Assembly (NCBI GenBank): GCA_024734555.1
Contig: JANPWX010000215.1
Coordinates: forward strand, 3,001,071-3,065,070
Origin: Trochalopteron elliotii
Taxonomy: Eukaryota; Chordata; Aves; Passeriformes; Leiothrichidae
Reading direction: 5' to 3'
DNA: 64,000 nucleotides
Shown: piece after piece, positions 27,511 through 39,052 of the stretch
How the letters are laid out: each line of letters begins with the position of its first letter
Position numbering within the stretch: position 1 is the stretch's first letter
The notes under the pieces: model-generated
The model's database searches: none
Told to the model about the DNA's origin: nothing
Seen by the model: only the letters and a program-made list of their open reading frames with translations
Position numbers and translations under genes: made by a program

Positions 27511-27734
27511 AAAAACAACACCCCCAACAGCAAAACAAAAACTCACAAATCAACCAGCCAAAAAAAACCAACACAAAAACCAACCAAAAAACCCAAATAC
27601 CAGCCAACAATGACCAACGAAGATGACCAATGATGATGACGACCAACAACAAACCAATGACCAACAACAAACCAACGACCAACAACAACAAAACAAAAAC
27701 CTAAACAACAAGAAAGAAAAGAAGAACACAAAAC
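27511..27734. repeat. C/A-rich minisatellite-like tract
   Basis: About 220 bases on the plus strand made almost wholly of A and C (CAA, CCAA and AACC units). Near the right end an 18-bp unit repeats three times: GACCAACAACAAACCAAT at 27641, GACCAACAACAAACCAAC at 27659 and a variant at 27677. The opposite strand is G/T-rich. The two strands give open frames in opposite senses only because stop codons are rare in this composition. Confidence 0.85.
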
Positions 27735-28362
27735 ATTCTGTCCTTTTTTTTTTAATGTTCTCATTTTTCTGTGTCTAGGAAAGGAACAAATCAAGATCAA
27801 AAGTACACTGTGCTCTAAATTAAGACAGAGATGAGTGAAAATATGTTTTTATTGTGTGTTAAATGTGTTGAAGGAAAAGTTTGAGAAAGAATGGAGGTCA
27901 GATTATGAAACTGAAAATTCAATAATAGATGTTAAATTAGATTGAGTAACAAAGTATCTGAAGCACTGAGGTATTAAAAACCCAACCAAGCAACAGAGAA
28001 ACCTAATGCAAATTTATTTGCTGCTCATAACATTATGTAATTTGAACAGACAAGCCCATTCTGCTGGAATGCCAGAAAACAGGGTAGTAAACAGTACCTA
28101 TTTGAGCATATATGTGTCTTATCACAGCCACCCTGCTGCTCCCACCAGCATTGGAGCCTGTCCTCTCCCAGAGCCCAGGGTGTGACCAGTCAAACTACTA
28201 ATTATTCACTGAGAGAAAAAATGCCTTTATGATTCTTCCCCCCCAAAAAAACCCTCACACGTCACACACACCCCCCTCCCAAACTGAAGAGCATGAGTAT
28301 AGGTGTATCTCAAGGAACAAATAGTAACTGCTCCTTTTCAGGATGCATGTTTGTGTAGCATG

Positions 28363-28382
28363 CAGTGTACAGCAGTGTACAG
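28363..28382. repeat. 10-bp tandem duplication
   Basis: CAGTGTACAG occurs twice in tandem, followed by a degenerate third copy. It is a tiny local duplication. Confidence 0.7.
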
Positions 28383-31187
28383 TAGACAGCAGCTTGAGTG
28401 AAAAACGAGGCTCCACTCTCACCCAGTGACCAAAGAAAACTGCTAAAATTCAAAGTAGAAACAATACTGAATCATATAAGAAACAAACAAATCGATATAT
28501 TTCTTGAAAATTTGCTTGAGAAAATGAGTAATCTGCAGCTGATTCTGGAACAAAATGGATGGAATAAGTAGCAGATAATTCTAAGGATGAATGTTTTTAC
28601 TCAGCAGTGTAAGGTTTAATTAAAAAATTAGGGAACATAGATACCCCCAACTGCTTTCAAAATTGTAATACTTTCATTTTATAGGACTGTTACATTTTAA
28701 GAGATACATTTATTGGGTCAAATACTACCCAGAAATTTCCAGGAAGATTTTTTTCTCATTAAAAAATAGATATTTATTCACTTTCCAATTTTTCTAGATT
28801 TATATCCTCAAATTGCTGCAACGCCATTGAAACTGTAAGGCTTCATATATTAATCAGCAAAATGAAATAATATTTTAAAGAAACACAAAATAATTTATTT
28901 TTCTAGTCCTGTAATCAACTAATACAGCTTTGCATGAAGAAGAGAGGCATCTTTGATGAAAAAAAATAAAAACAGTTAAATGCTACCATCAATCAATTGG
29001 GGGTGAGAGATGAAATGAACATTTTTATACAGGAACAAAATTACTGAGGCACACTTATTCCAGAAAGATATTCTTAGCCTGAGGAGTGAAGATTCCAGCA
29101 CCTGGAACTCATTTGCAGTGATTAAATATCTGTATTGTTACACAAAAGTGAAATCCAATTCCATGAACTTATGAAAAAATTTTCAAAAAGCCTTATATTT
29201 ATTTTTTGAAAGACAAGGAAGCAGAGTGCTCAAAGACTTAGAGAGTGAAAGTGATGAAAACATGAAAGGTAATCTCTAAGTTTCATTGCCAGATGTTGCT
29301 GAATTAAAGGGTTCCAGACAGTATACCAGACAAGCAGCTATAGAAACAAGACCAAGAATAGTTGAGTAGTTTGTTTCTAACCTTACAAAATCTAAGCCTC
29401 AATTTTCCTTCTGATTTTTACCTTATTGCTTTGGTAAATCACTTGTTTAATTTTTTTTTAACAATGTGAGCTTTCAAATGAGTCAGAAATTTCCCCTGAT
29501 GTCTCTTGTGCACCTTCTGTGGGGCTTCTCTTCTAGTTTTCTCATTATTCTTTTCTTCAGGTTTCAGAAAACTAAACTACCCCTTTTGTTATATACTCCA
29601 AAATTTGCCTGAATTTCCAATTGAATCAACATGCATTCCAGTTCAAAATTGGAAACAGGCTGGAGTAACTCACCACTACCATAAAAAAAGGTAGTAAATA
29701 GAAGACTTAGGTCAAAGACAGCATTGAGGTATTAACATGAAATTAGTCTAATTATAAACTTACATACAGACTTCTGCAGTTGTTTATCAACATATAAACA
29801 TGCAAGGTCCCAGCTTCATTTGACTGATGTTAGATGAATGGAACACACCTTTCTATCTGTGTCTATGAACCCCATTTGGTCTACTTTAATGAAAAATAGT
29901 CCCTTTGTTCAGCTGGATAATGCATAGTCCTATTCATCCTGGGTAACTAACCCATGAAGATGAAGGTGAGAAGGATTAAAAAAAAGGTTTTTTAAATCTT
30001 GGTTGAAATGCAAGGAAATTTCTTTTCCAAACAGAGCCCTCAGGGAGTCTTTTAAATCTATAAAATTGGAAATGAAATTAACCTGAGCAGCAACTCACCA
30101 ATCCATAAATCCCAGACATTGAAAACTGTTTCAAGGCATTGTTAAAGGGACATCATTTGATGATGATGAAATTCATGAGACTCACTGTCTTGAGTGAGCC
30201 TAACTTCTGCATGGATGGTAACTACTCTCTCGTACATATGAGCAAGCAAATTAACATAGCTAATTGAGCTATTTCCTCCACAGAAGGGGAAGAAAGAATT
30301 ATTACTATTTTGTCTGTAATAGCTGAGTACCTTCTAATCACTTACGAAAATTTGGGTAATGAAATTTTTCTAAAAAAACTACCCCATTACAGAAAAAAAC
30401 CTAAAAAGACATATTCTACTGTCACAATGGTGATAAATCCATTGTTTCTAAAGAAATCATTTGCATACATGTCATCTGTTTAAATCATCTACCAAGCTAC
30501 TGTCTCCTTTTCTAGCAACCAGATTGCACTAATTTTAGCAAGCTGAGGAAATATTTAGCATTTTTTTGGAAGTATTCAAGAGAAAAGACCCAAAGAGCTG
30601 AGTTGGCTCAAAAAGAACCAGAATTTTCTACTTCAGTACAGGCAGGTGACAAGGATACTGTCATATAAGGATTTTCCTTTTATAAGACCAAGAATTCTGA
30701 GTTCCAATATATGGAATATGTGGTTCCTATATATATATTATATACACAACATATACAAGTTCTGTATGTTTGGAGGTTCACAAGTGAATCTTGCAGTCAC
30801 TAAGATTTGCAATCAGCTTTTGCTCCTAGACCACTGCTGTTCTATGTGATGTAATTGAGTAACTTAGTCTTTTTGCTACACCAGATCACTCAGGTATTTT
30901 TTTAGATGTTTAGCAAATTCTATGTGAAATCTTTGAGCAACAGAATAGGTAAGAGGAAAACAAATGATTATTAAACCACCATTTGCGGGTTTCTTCAAAG
31001 TTCAGTTATTCTGATGTACATGGGTGTATGAAAGTCTTTTTGTTCCTTCAAGACAAAAACATTTCCTCTCACTGTAAAACATAACCTAAAGTAATACTTT
31101 TTCCTTCATTATGGACACAAAGAATAAATTTCAGTAAATCAATACAATATCTTTACAACTTACATTGATGTATTTTGCAAAACATAA

Positions 31188-31211
31188 TATAGCCATACTT
31201 ATATGGCTATA
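31188..31211. repeat. Perfect 10-bp inverted repeat
   Basis: TATAGCCATA at 31188-31197, a 4-base CTTA loop, then TATGGCTATA at 31202-31211. The arms are exactly complementary. No function is evident. Confidence 0.7.
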
Positions 31212-32747
31212 CATACACACATAAAATACAAAAGCTTTACCTGCATAGTACAGTTTGTTGACAGGAACCTCAGTAGACAGTACAGGCTAAGCTGGAGCAA
31301 GAACCCAACTGCAACGCCATATCTTGGTTTCTATATTGTCACTGTCCCTGTGCACGCTGGGACACCAATTGCATCCTCCAAGATAAGACACCATTGTATT
31401 TTTTCCTAATCTCATGTTAGTTAAGTGTAGGTCCTTTTGGCAGAGAACTAAAGAGTCACTGGAGAATTCAACACTCAGAAAATTTAGACTGCACTATACT
31501 ACAAACTCAGGGTATGTAGACCACAGGAAAAACTGCTTTAACCTGCATTTCAGGCAGCAAAGTTTTAAACATGGGAATGCACAGACATTTTAAAGCAAGC
31601 CCCCAATCTGAGTAAGCTATTTTTCTGAGAAGGTGACAAATGTAAACAAACAGCACAAAGTTTTTGCTCTACATTTCAATGACAAAAAAAAAAAGTTATG
31701 GACATAGTCATAATTTGTGACTACATTCACAAACCCACTTCGACATGACAGAAGGCGACACCATGACTAGTGGGCTGCAATGGCTAGATGACATACAATT
31801 TGGTATGAAATGGACAAAGCTTTCTTGAAACACCTGGAAGAAGGCTTGTAGCTGCAGACCCTGTTTGTCAAGGAGAACATGAATCATACTGATATCTGCT
31901 GGAGTAGGGAAATCTCAGAACACAAACACACAAAATTTATGGAGTACATCAGGGAAATTTTTTTTGCACAAGCAATGAAGATGCAGGGAGACTAATAGCT
32001 TCTTGGTGTAGCTGATATTCAGAAATAAGAAAGAACTGATTGGGCATGCAGTAGTTAAAAATAACCCTGGCAGAACTGAGTAGGAGATGGAGTTTAAAAT
32101 ACTGAGAGACATAAGGAAGTCAAATAGTCAAGTAAAACTTGTAGGCAGAATCACATGAGCAACTGACTTCAAGGAGGCCAGGTGAGCTGGTTGACCTTCA
32201 ACAACAGAAGAAGAATTGTCCATTCCAATGTGCCAAAAGGTCAAGCACAGGAAGCTGGCTTGCCTGAATAGGAAACTTCTGTGTGAGCTCAAATGCTAAA
32301 AGGAATTGTACAGAAATTGGAAGCAATGTTGACCTACCCAAAAATATTTCTTGGGCATTCAGTTGTAAAATTAATAAAAATAAAGCTCAGCTGTCAGGAG
32401 GTACAAAAGAAGCAGTTAAGAACTTGTTGTTATCTCAGAAGACTAAGTGTAGACCCATTGCTGAATGGGGCAGAGAACTTTATGACAGAAGACAAGAAAA
32501 GGATGAGGGACATGATGCCTGCTTTGCTTTGCTTTAATTCGTAAAGGCTTCTTTCAGGCCAGCCCCTAATACTGGGGAACAGCACTGGGACATGCATTAC
32601 TTGTGTTAATATGAAGCATGGAGGACTCAAAGCAAATTTAACATGCAGATCCATGGAACCAGACTAATCTTCAGAAGCAGCTGAAGGAGCCAATAAGTTT
32701 CACTGAAACACACTTCTTCAGTTACTGAATAGACTAGCAAGTGTGGG

Positions 32748-33241
32748 TGTTGCAGTGCATGATTAAGTTTTTTCAAAGTTATATATGTATTTTATTTATT
32801 TTGTATTGGTATGTTCCTTCCAAAGCCCCTTCCCCTATTCCCAAATCCACATGGTATCAACCTGAGGGGAGCACCTTGTCAATCATCCTGACGGACTTGA
32901 GAGGAAAAGGCCTCCCATTTGGCTATGTGCTCAAACACCCACCTTTCAATTGTTGTGATAAGTACCCCTGTCCTGGACCATCCATTCCCTTTCCCCCATT
33001 GGCCCGAAGTTTTTCTCCTGCCCAGGCTGCGCCCTGGTACTTAAAGGGAGAACAAGGGCCCAAACCTTGCTCTGCCACTGGATTGCACTGGAATAAACCC
33101 CCTCAACCCACGTCTGAGTCCGCTCTTGATTCCAAGCCTTAAACCACGCACAGCCAGAGACTGAGGAATCCACAAACTGTCTGTTTTAGCTGGTCTGGGA
33201 ACTACTACTTAGCTGGTAAGCAGCCACAGAGACCAACTTCA
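32748..33241 (+). mobile_element. Solo-type LTR inserted into the CR1
   Basis: A 494-bp block starts TGTTGCAGTGCATG and ends AGACCAACTTCA, giving TG...CA termini. It is flanked by a perfect 6-bp duplication TGTGGG (32742-32747 and 33242-33247). Removing it lets the CR1 reading continue (TGTGGGAGCTCTCTGAAGAA). Inside, on the plus strand, are a CCATTGGCCC CCAAT-type box near 32.997 kb, a TACTTAAAG TATA-like box at 33038-33046 and an AATAAA poly(A) signal at 33092-33097, in the U3-R-U5 order expected of an LTR. A 6-bp duplication suggests an ERVK/ERV2-like (betaretroviral) element. No viral coding sequence adjoins it. Confidence 0.85.
33092..33097 (+). promoter_or_regulatory. LTR poly(A) signal
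   Basis: AATAAA lies about 46 bases after the TATA-like TACTTAAAG box. This close spacing of TATA box and poly(A) signal, with a short R region, is common in avian retroviral LTRs. Confidence 0.6.
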
Positions 33242-36200
33242 TGTGGGAGCTCTCTGAAGAATGGAGACAGGCAGATATCACAACTGTTTTCAGGAAGGGC
33301 AGATCTGGGTCACTACAGATTGATCAGTTTATCCCGTGGAGAAGAGAACAGGCAATAGATGTATTTTGCAGGAAGGGAATTTCCAGTTAGACACTAGGAA
33401 GAGATCCTCCCCAGGAAGGTGGTTGGACACTGTAGTAGAGACAAAATAGAATCTCTACCCTTGGACACATTCAAAATTTAACTGGACAAGGCCTTTATCT
33501 AACCTGAGAGACAACCTACAAGACTGTTTTAAGCAAGACGCTAAGAACTGATGATTTTGAGAGGTATATATCTAAATTATTTTGTGATTCTAATTTTTGT
33601 TTTTGTACAAGAACATTTCAAAAGAATTCACAAGGACTAATTACTAACTAGCAATACAATTAAATGAAACATGTTTCCACGGACTTTTAGCAATAAGAAT
33701 TTCTTTCCGAGAGGATCAGAAATCCTAAAAATATTAACTGGTAAACGTTTTGAATCAAATTAATAGGATTTAAGACAGGACAAGATTGAAATACACTTCT
33801 ATTACCTTTTAAAAAAATTATCTTCCCGATGCTGCATTAGAATTCCCATGGCATTCTACATGTTGGTGAACTAGAAAACTTAGTAAGAGTAACAGCAGCC
33901 TTCCAGAAAGTAAGGACACTTCTATCTTTAACAAGTCAGTTACTGGTGGCTTTCCACAATTTGTGTATCTAGGAAAAATAATGTTGAGTTCTCATGCAAT
34001 GGTACAAAGGAATGTGATATCTGGATGCTAATTAATTTGGATGCTTTGAAAATGTCGACAATTTTTCAAGCTTTTTTTTTTTTAATGTTGGTTTGTTGGA
34101 GTTTTTTTGCCAGTACCAAAGGGCATTTCACAATGGGGAAAAAAAGTATCCCTAGTTCTGTAGCCAAACCGTTGCAAGTGACTGCTTCATCTGTCATTTG
34201 CTCTATCAGTTGGCACTCCTGCAGATAAAAGAAGTCTTGGTGCCATGAGATGAGTAAGAAATTGGGTCCAATATAGTATGCTAGCAGACTGATTTTTCTC
34301 TTTTACACGCCTTCATATTGAGTGGGATGTGACTGCCAAATGAAATCCAGAAGAAATAGTGTATTTGAATGTTAGCAGAGATGAGGAGGCTGGAGGGATG
34401 GGGGAGGGAAGACAATTAACATTATCATTAAAGCTGCCTGTATTTGTAACTACATTTCAGTCTGAATATACAGCTCAAGGATTTCTGGCATTTTACACTG
34501 TCACTCTCTCTCTCTTTTGCTTTGCATCCTTAGTTATTAATGCAATATCGATACAATAATGATTAATTTAAATGGTGAAAAATTTGGATTTAAAGACAAA
34601 ACCCATAGTTCTATTCATTGAAACTGCACCTCTTAATTGGCTGTTGCATTTTTTGTAACTACTACATTCATAGCAGTCTCCAGTTCTTAAATATACTTAT
34701 ATACATAGCTATATCTTTATATTTTATAAAAGATTCTTTTGCTAAATAGCGTCAGCTGGAACAAGATTCAGTAATCTGCAAGCCTCTTGTGAAATGCTAA
34801 CAAACACTCCATTAAAAAAGCTGAAGTAACTGTTTCACAAGCAATACTTGCCCACTTTACACACTGCAGTTTCTAAGGTGGCATCAAATACATATAAGAA
34901 AACTATGTATCAACAGCTGCATGAAATATACTACTTAAGATTCTCATTCTATGCACTAGAGTATTTTAACTGAGGCTGAGAACTTGCAACCTAAGTGTTC
35001 AATGCATCACAGCCAGTTTGCTCCTCTCCTGCATATCTCTGCACTCTTCCTTGACGGTTCTGGAGGAAATGGAGGATTCTGAGAGTTAAAGTTGGAGGCT
35101 TGGTACAAAGCACCTTATTAGCCTGCCACAAAATCCCTCATTTCTTCAGTAGTCAAATTCAAATTCAGTGAAACCCATCAATTCACAGAGAAATCCAAGT
35201 CCTTGTCCTGAGGCACTTATTTGCCATGAAACAGTCTATCTATGAATTTCTTCCCAAAAAAATACACTCTAGGCTTGCTCCAAAGTATGTTCAAAGAATA
35301 CCAGGTACCACAATAGAGAGAGCTCTTAAAAACTGGAGAGTGTGGGCACAAGCTTCCTAATGTAGACATACTTTTAGGCTGGTACTTGCAGTGGAAGTGC
35401 CCTTAGCTCCATCTCGCTTGTTAGAAGGGCAGCACAGACACTCTGTCCCTATGGTTTCATTGACCAAAAATCTTGGCCTCTTTTTCCTTTTTTCTTTCCC
35501 CCTCCCTTCATCTGGTTGAATTCTTCCTCCAAATTTGCAAATCGTTTCAGGCTTCAGAAACGAGCCACTTGCCAAATCACACAGACGTACAAAACCTCCA
35601 CTCAGGCCCATTCAAAAGGCCCACCCCATTGGTATTCACTGGGAATAGCACATGTCCTTTCACAGGGCTGGGACACTGTTGGTCTAGCGCTGGTCTTTCA
35701 GCTGGTAATAAATCAACTCCACTGACTCCGAGACAACCACTCCTGTTTACCTCAACCATGAACCTGTCCCCAGTGCCGAAATGTCGATCTGATGAGTTAG
35801 TATCTATTTCCCTAAAATTCCTTCTGGGCATTGGTTGTTTTTCTCTTCACTGTTTATACTACTGTGTGAAGTCGTTAGGTAATGTTAAACATTAGAGACT
35901 AATTTTAACTGTGAGTGCAGCAATCCTTTATATCAGCTTTGGTAGGCAAAGGAAACATCGATCATTCAGAAGGAAATGCTGGTGCAAAAGTAATGACAGA
36001 TAATAAATACGTCTGATGGGCCAAGTTTTTCAAAAGTCAGTGCTAATAGTACTAAGACTATTTTGTAGGAATGAACTGAATACAGACAGATGCTGAACAT
36101 CTTACCTCTGTTTACAAGAATTCTGCAGAGATTTGATTTTTTTTGGTCAATATTTGATACTATAATATCAAAATTAAATAAGATTTCAAATATTGGGTAC

Positions 36201-36483
36201 AGTTTTCAGATACAGCTCATTTCTTATTTCACCTTAAAGAGATGTGCCTTAGAGTTATTTGTTTGGTGGGCAAATGTGAGATGGAACCTGTATTTATCTT
36301 TTTCCAGAAAAAGAGGGACAAGATCTGATCTCCTTCAACAAATCTTTTAATGAGGTCAGTTAGCTTGCAATGTGATAATCGTCATACAGATATTAAGTTC
36401 AATTTTTAAGAGAGTAAGCTTTTCTTGTTATGTTTTAGTTTTTGCTTTTTTTGCCCCAACATTAACAGCTGCTTTTTTCTTAT

Positions 36484-36538
36484 TTGGCTTTTTGTTTTGT
36501 TTGTTTGGTTGGTGTTTTTTTTTTGTTTTTGGTCTTGT
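36484..36538. repeat. G/T-rich low-complexity tract
   Basis: A run of TTTG, TTGG and T homopolymer on the plus strand, equivalent to a C/A-rich tract on the minus strand. It has the same composition as the larger tracts but the opposite orientation. Confidence 0.7.
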
Positions 36539-36992
36539 CACTAGAATTTGGGATGTTTAGCTTCAAAAAGAACTAGGCATTATAAACAGAGACTTATATT
36601 TTTATATTTTGGATAAAATACTGGAAGTGTTCAGCTAGTCAATGCTTCTATAAATTCCTTTAACTTGGCTTAGACTATATGGCAGTAACAAGAACAGAAA
36701 GAACTGTTTAAAACTGATGTGCACAACTGGGTATCAGTAACAAACATTTTGATTTCTGTGGAACTTATTTTCTTCTAGTATTTGTGATTATGAGTTAATT
36801 TTGTAAGTCATGTGCGCTACTTCTACCTATTACAGACATGTCACAATATATCCGAATAAAATTAAATTGTTCTCTAGGATTCATTTAAATAATTCTCTAG
36901 CTTTCAGAGTGGTTCCCACTGTTGAATTCTTTAAAGCAATAAAACAACGCACTTGTGAGATAAGTTTTGGATGCTAAAAGCTTAACCCTGGT

Positions 36993-37050
36993 GTCTTGTC
37001 AGGTAAAATTCTCTAGAGTTAGAATTTTACCACAGTAGGGACTACAAGAC
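36993..37050. repeat. Perfect 11-bp inverted repeat with outer stem
   Basis: GGTAAAATTCT at 37002-37012 and AGAATTTTACC at 37021-37031 are exact reverse complements around the 8-base loop CTAGAGTT. An outer pair, GTCTTGT (36993-36999) and ACAAGAC (37044-37050), is also exact, separated by an asymmetric internal loop. It could fold as a hairpin of about 58 bases, but the large one-sided loop is unlike a canonical pre-miRNA. Confidence 0.75.
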
Positions 37051-37145
37051 CGAAGAACTGACACCTCTCCTTAACCTGCTGTTATAAGAGTCCTTTGGAG
37101 TTTCTGTGCTAATCTAACTGCTCTTTTGTTAAACTATAGAGCAGT

Positions 37146-37157
37146 GGGGGGGGGGGG
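37146..37157. repeat. G12 homopolymer
   Basis: Twelve consecutive G on the plus strand in AT-rich surroundings. Runs like this are prone to length error in sequencing and to slippage. Confidence 0.85.
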
Positions 37158-39018
37158 TGCTTTGTGTTATATTGTGAAAACATTAGCAAATGAAATAAAT
37201 GTGAATTTGGCTTTTTAGCACTTAGAATTATTCACTTTGAACTGTAAATTATTTATGGTACTCAAAGAGATACTTTGTAAATAACAGGAAAGCCTCAGAA
37301 ATCAAATGCAGATTGTGGTATTTAGTCTTGTCTTGCCACCATTAACCATTTCAGTTACACAACATGTTTCAATAAATCAAGCACATCTTTTAGACATCTC
37401 TGCTAAAGGAATTAAAAAGCAGCAGAAATAAATGAAGCTGTCTACAAGTGACAGCTACAAAGGGAAATCCAGTGAAGGAATGGGAAAAAAGGTACTCCTG
37501 TGAGCAGATGATAAAGCAGATGCTGTAAAACAACAGGGGGATTGCACCATTTCTTCTCCAGAACTGATGATCGTTTGATAAACAGCTAGTCATGCTCCTG
37601 GAAAACCCTGTCCATCAGTGCATATCGGTACAAATTAATGATGACATGTCCTGATTAAACTTGCTGTGCTGTGAAATGCAATGCATTATCTGCATGGCAG
37701 TAAGTGAACAAATGCTCTCAGGGAGTAAAAGAACAAGCAAAGTCACACAATCTCAGGTTAGGTCCCGAGTCATAGCTGCCTGTGGTGAGGTAGGTGTTTA
37801 ATTGACAAAATCGGTCCTGACTTGTGGGTTTTGCAGGCTATAGCTTTTTGTTCTGTTCATTGAAAGGAGTTGTCTTGATAATGCCCTTTTTGTAAACTGT
37901 AAGTCAGTTTTCAAAACCTTCAGTCAAGCTCTTGAATCTCTTCCTCAAGCAAACCTTAAATAAGCTTGCACCTTGTGTACATTAACAAGAAGTGCCTGCC
38001 CCTTTGGAATAAAGAGAAAACTTCAAACATAGTAGTGGTGAAACCACAACACCATCCAGCATGAACTGAGCTACAAAAATTGTCAATGAGAATTTCAGAG
38101 CTCTCCCAAAAGTTCATTTTCTAGAGTAAAAAGCAAAAAAATTTATAATCCTAATGGAAATTTAAAAAAAAAATTAAAAAAAGTTTCATTTGGATTTTTT
38201 TATGTCTAACATACAGAATGAAAACCTTTTTGTAAGAGCTAGTTATTTATTTTAAAAATAGAAGCCACACATTTAACACTGCTTTCTTTGCTTTAACTAA
38301 AGCACTTCTGACATAACTGATAAATAATTCTCTATGGAGTTGAGAAAGTTTTGCCTCTTAAAGACAGGTTTGCTGAATTAAAGATCTCTTCCAAAATAAG
38401 TAGGTTATCTTGGGGATGGGAGTCAGACTTTGCAATTCATATTATTGCTGAAAGGAAGGACCACTCAAGGCAGTAAGAACATTACTGTCAGTACAGCTAG
38501 CAGAATCTGGAATTTCTTCTCACATATGTAAGACACATTGATGGCTGTAGAGTCAAACCAGATAAGGCAGCCTGAAATACTTTACAGAACAATTCCTTAT
38601 CCTGATCTTACTTTAACCAACCTTCCAAGCTGGGTTCTAATCTCATGTAAAATCTAGAACAATTTAGCTGACTATTGTGACATTGCATTGCAGTGAATGA
38701 GATTCCAGTCTAAATGTTGGCATTTCTGCAAAGGAAATGTACAAGACAGCAACAGAGATATTTCCTCTATACTTTCATTCAGAGAACAGACTGCAACAAA
38801 TAAAAGAAATATATCTTGGGAATCTTGGGAGAAGTAAAATATTGAATCTTTCTAGTACTTAGCTTTCTCTGTGCATACTACTTTGTCAGCAAATGGGTAG
38901 AAGGTGAAACATATCCATTTCCCTGACAAAAAATATTCTGTAAATAAATACTATACAGTAAATTCTTTGAAATTTTAGTTCCTGTGCTAAGGAAGATTAA
39001 TGCCTGAAGATCTAGAAT

Positions 39019-39052
39019 TAGCTGTACAGGAGAAGAACTAGCTGTACAGGAA
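39019..39052. repeat. Short direct duplication
   Basis: TAGCTGTACAGGA occurs twice about 20 bases apart, with GAAGAAC between. A further TACAGCTAG follows shortly after. It is a minor local duplication. Confidence 0.6.

Larger units (their letters stand above)
21962..31749. other. Gene-free region
   Basis: Nearly 10 kb with no supportable exon or RNA gene. It contains the C/A-rich tract at 27.5-27.7 kb, a short 10-bp duplication near 28.37 kb and a perfect 10-bp inverted repeat near 31.2 kb. The frames opening across 27.3-27.8 kb on both strands are products of low complexity. No clear LINE or LTR was seen. Confidence 0.5.
31750..33595 (+). mobile_element. CR1 LINE ORF2 relic, interrupted by an LTR
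   Basis: The plus strand tracks CR1 ORF2 from the endonuclease region (CTAGTGGGCTGCAATGGCTA, then a decayed ..NH.DICW motif and an LKHT...AKRNCTE-like stretch) through the linker (DPLLNGAENFMTED) to just before the reverse transcriptase (EEWRQADITTVFRKGR, after the LTR). It then jumps near 33.33 kb to the ORF2 C-terminal and 3' region (LDTRKR-type phrase, TGGACACATTCAAAATT) and ends in TGTGATTCTAAT, a decayed CR1 3' octamer. An unrelated LTR splits it at 32748-33241. Several frameshifts and stops and the missing reverse transcriptase core show it is dead. It is one of the few copies here that keeps 5' ORF2 material. Confidence 0.88.

Noticed and set aside
27337..27800. Several overlapping open frames, including membrane-protein-like ones on the minus strand
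   Set aside because: The hydrophobic Leu/Val/Gly sequence is just the translation of a G/T-rich simple repeat.
32741..33142. 133-codon plus-strand open frame
   Set aside because: It lies almost wholly inside the LTR and starts at a non-ATG codon 7 bases before it. It spans the promoter and poly(A) signals and has no viral or host protein resemblance.
35473..35895. 140-codon plus-strand open frame, longest in the window
   Set aside because: The start is TTG and the first ATG comes only about two thirds of the way along. No domain or family resemblance, so it is kept only as a CpG-retaining block.
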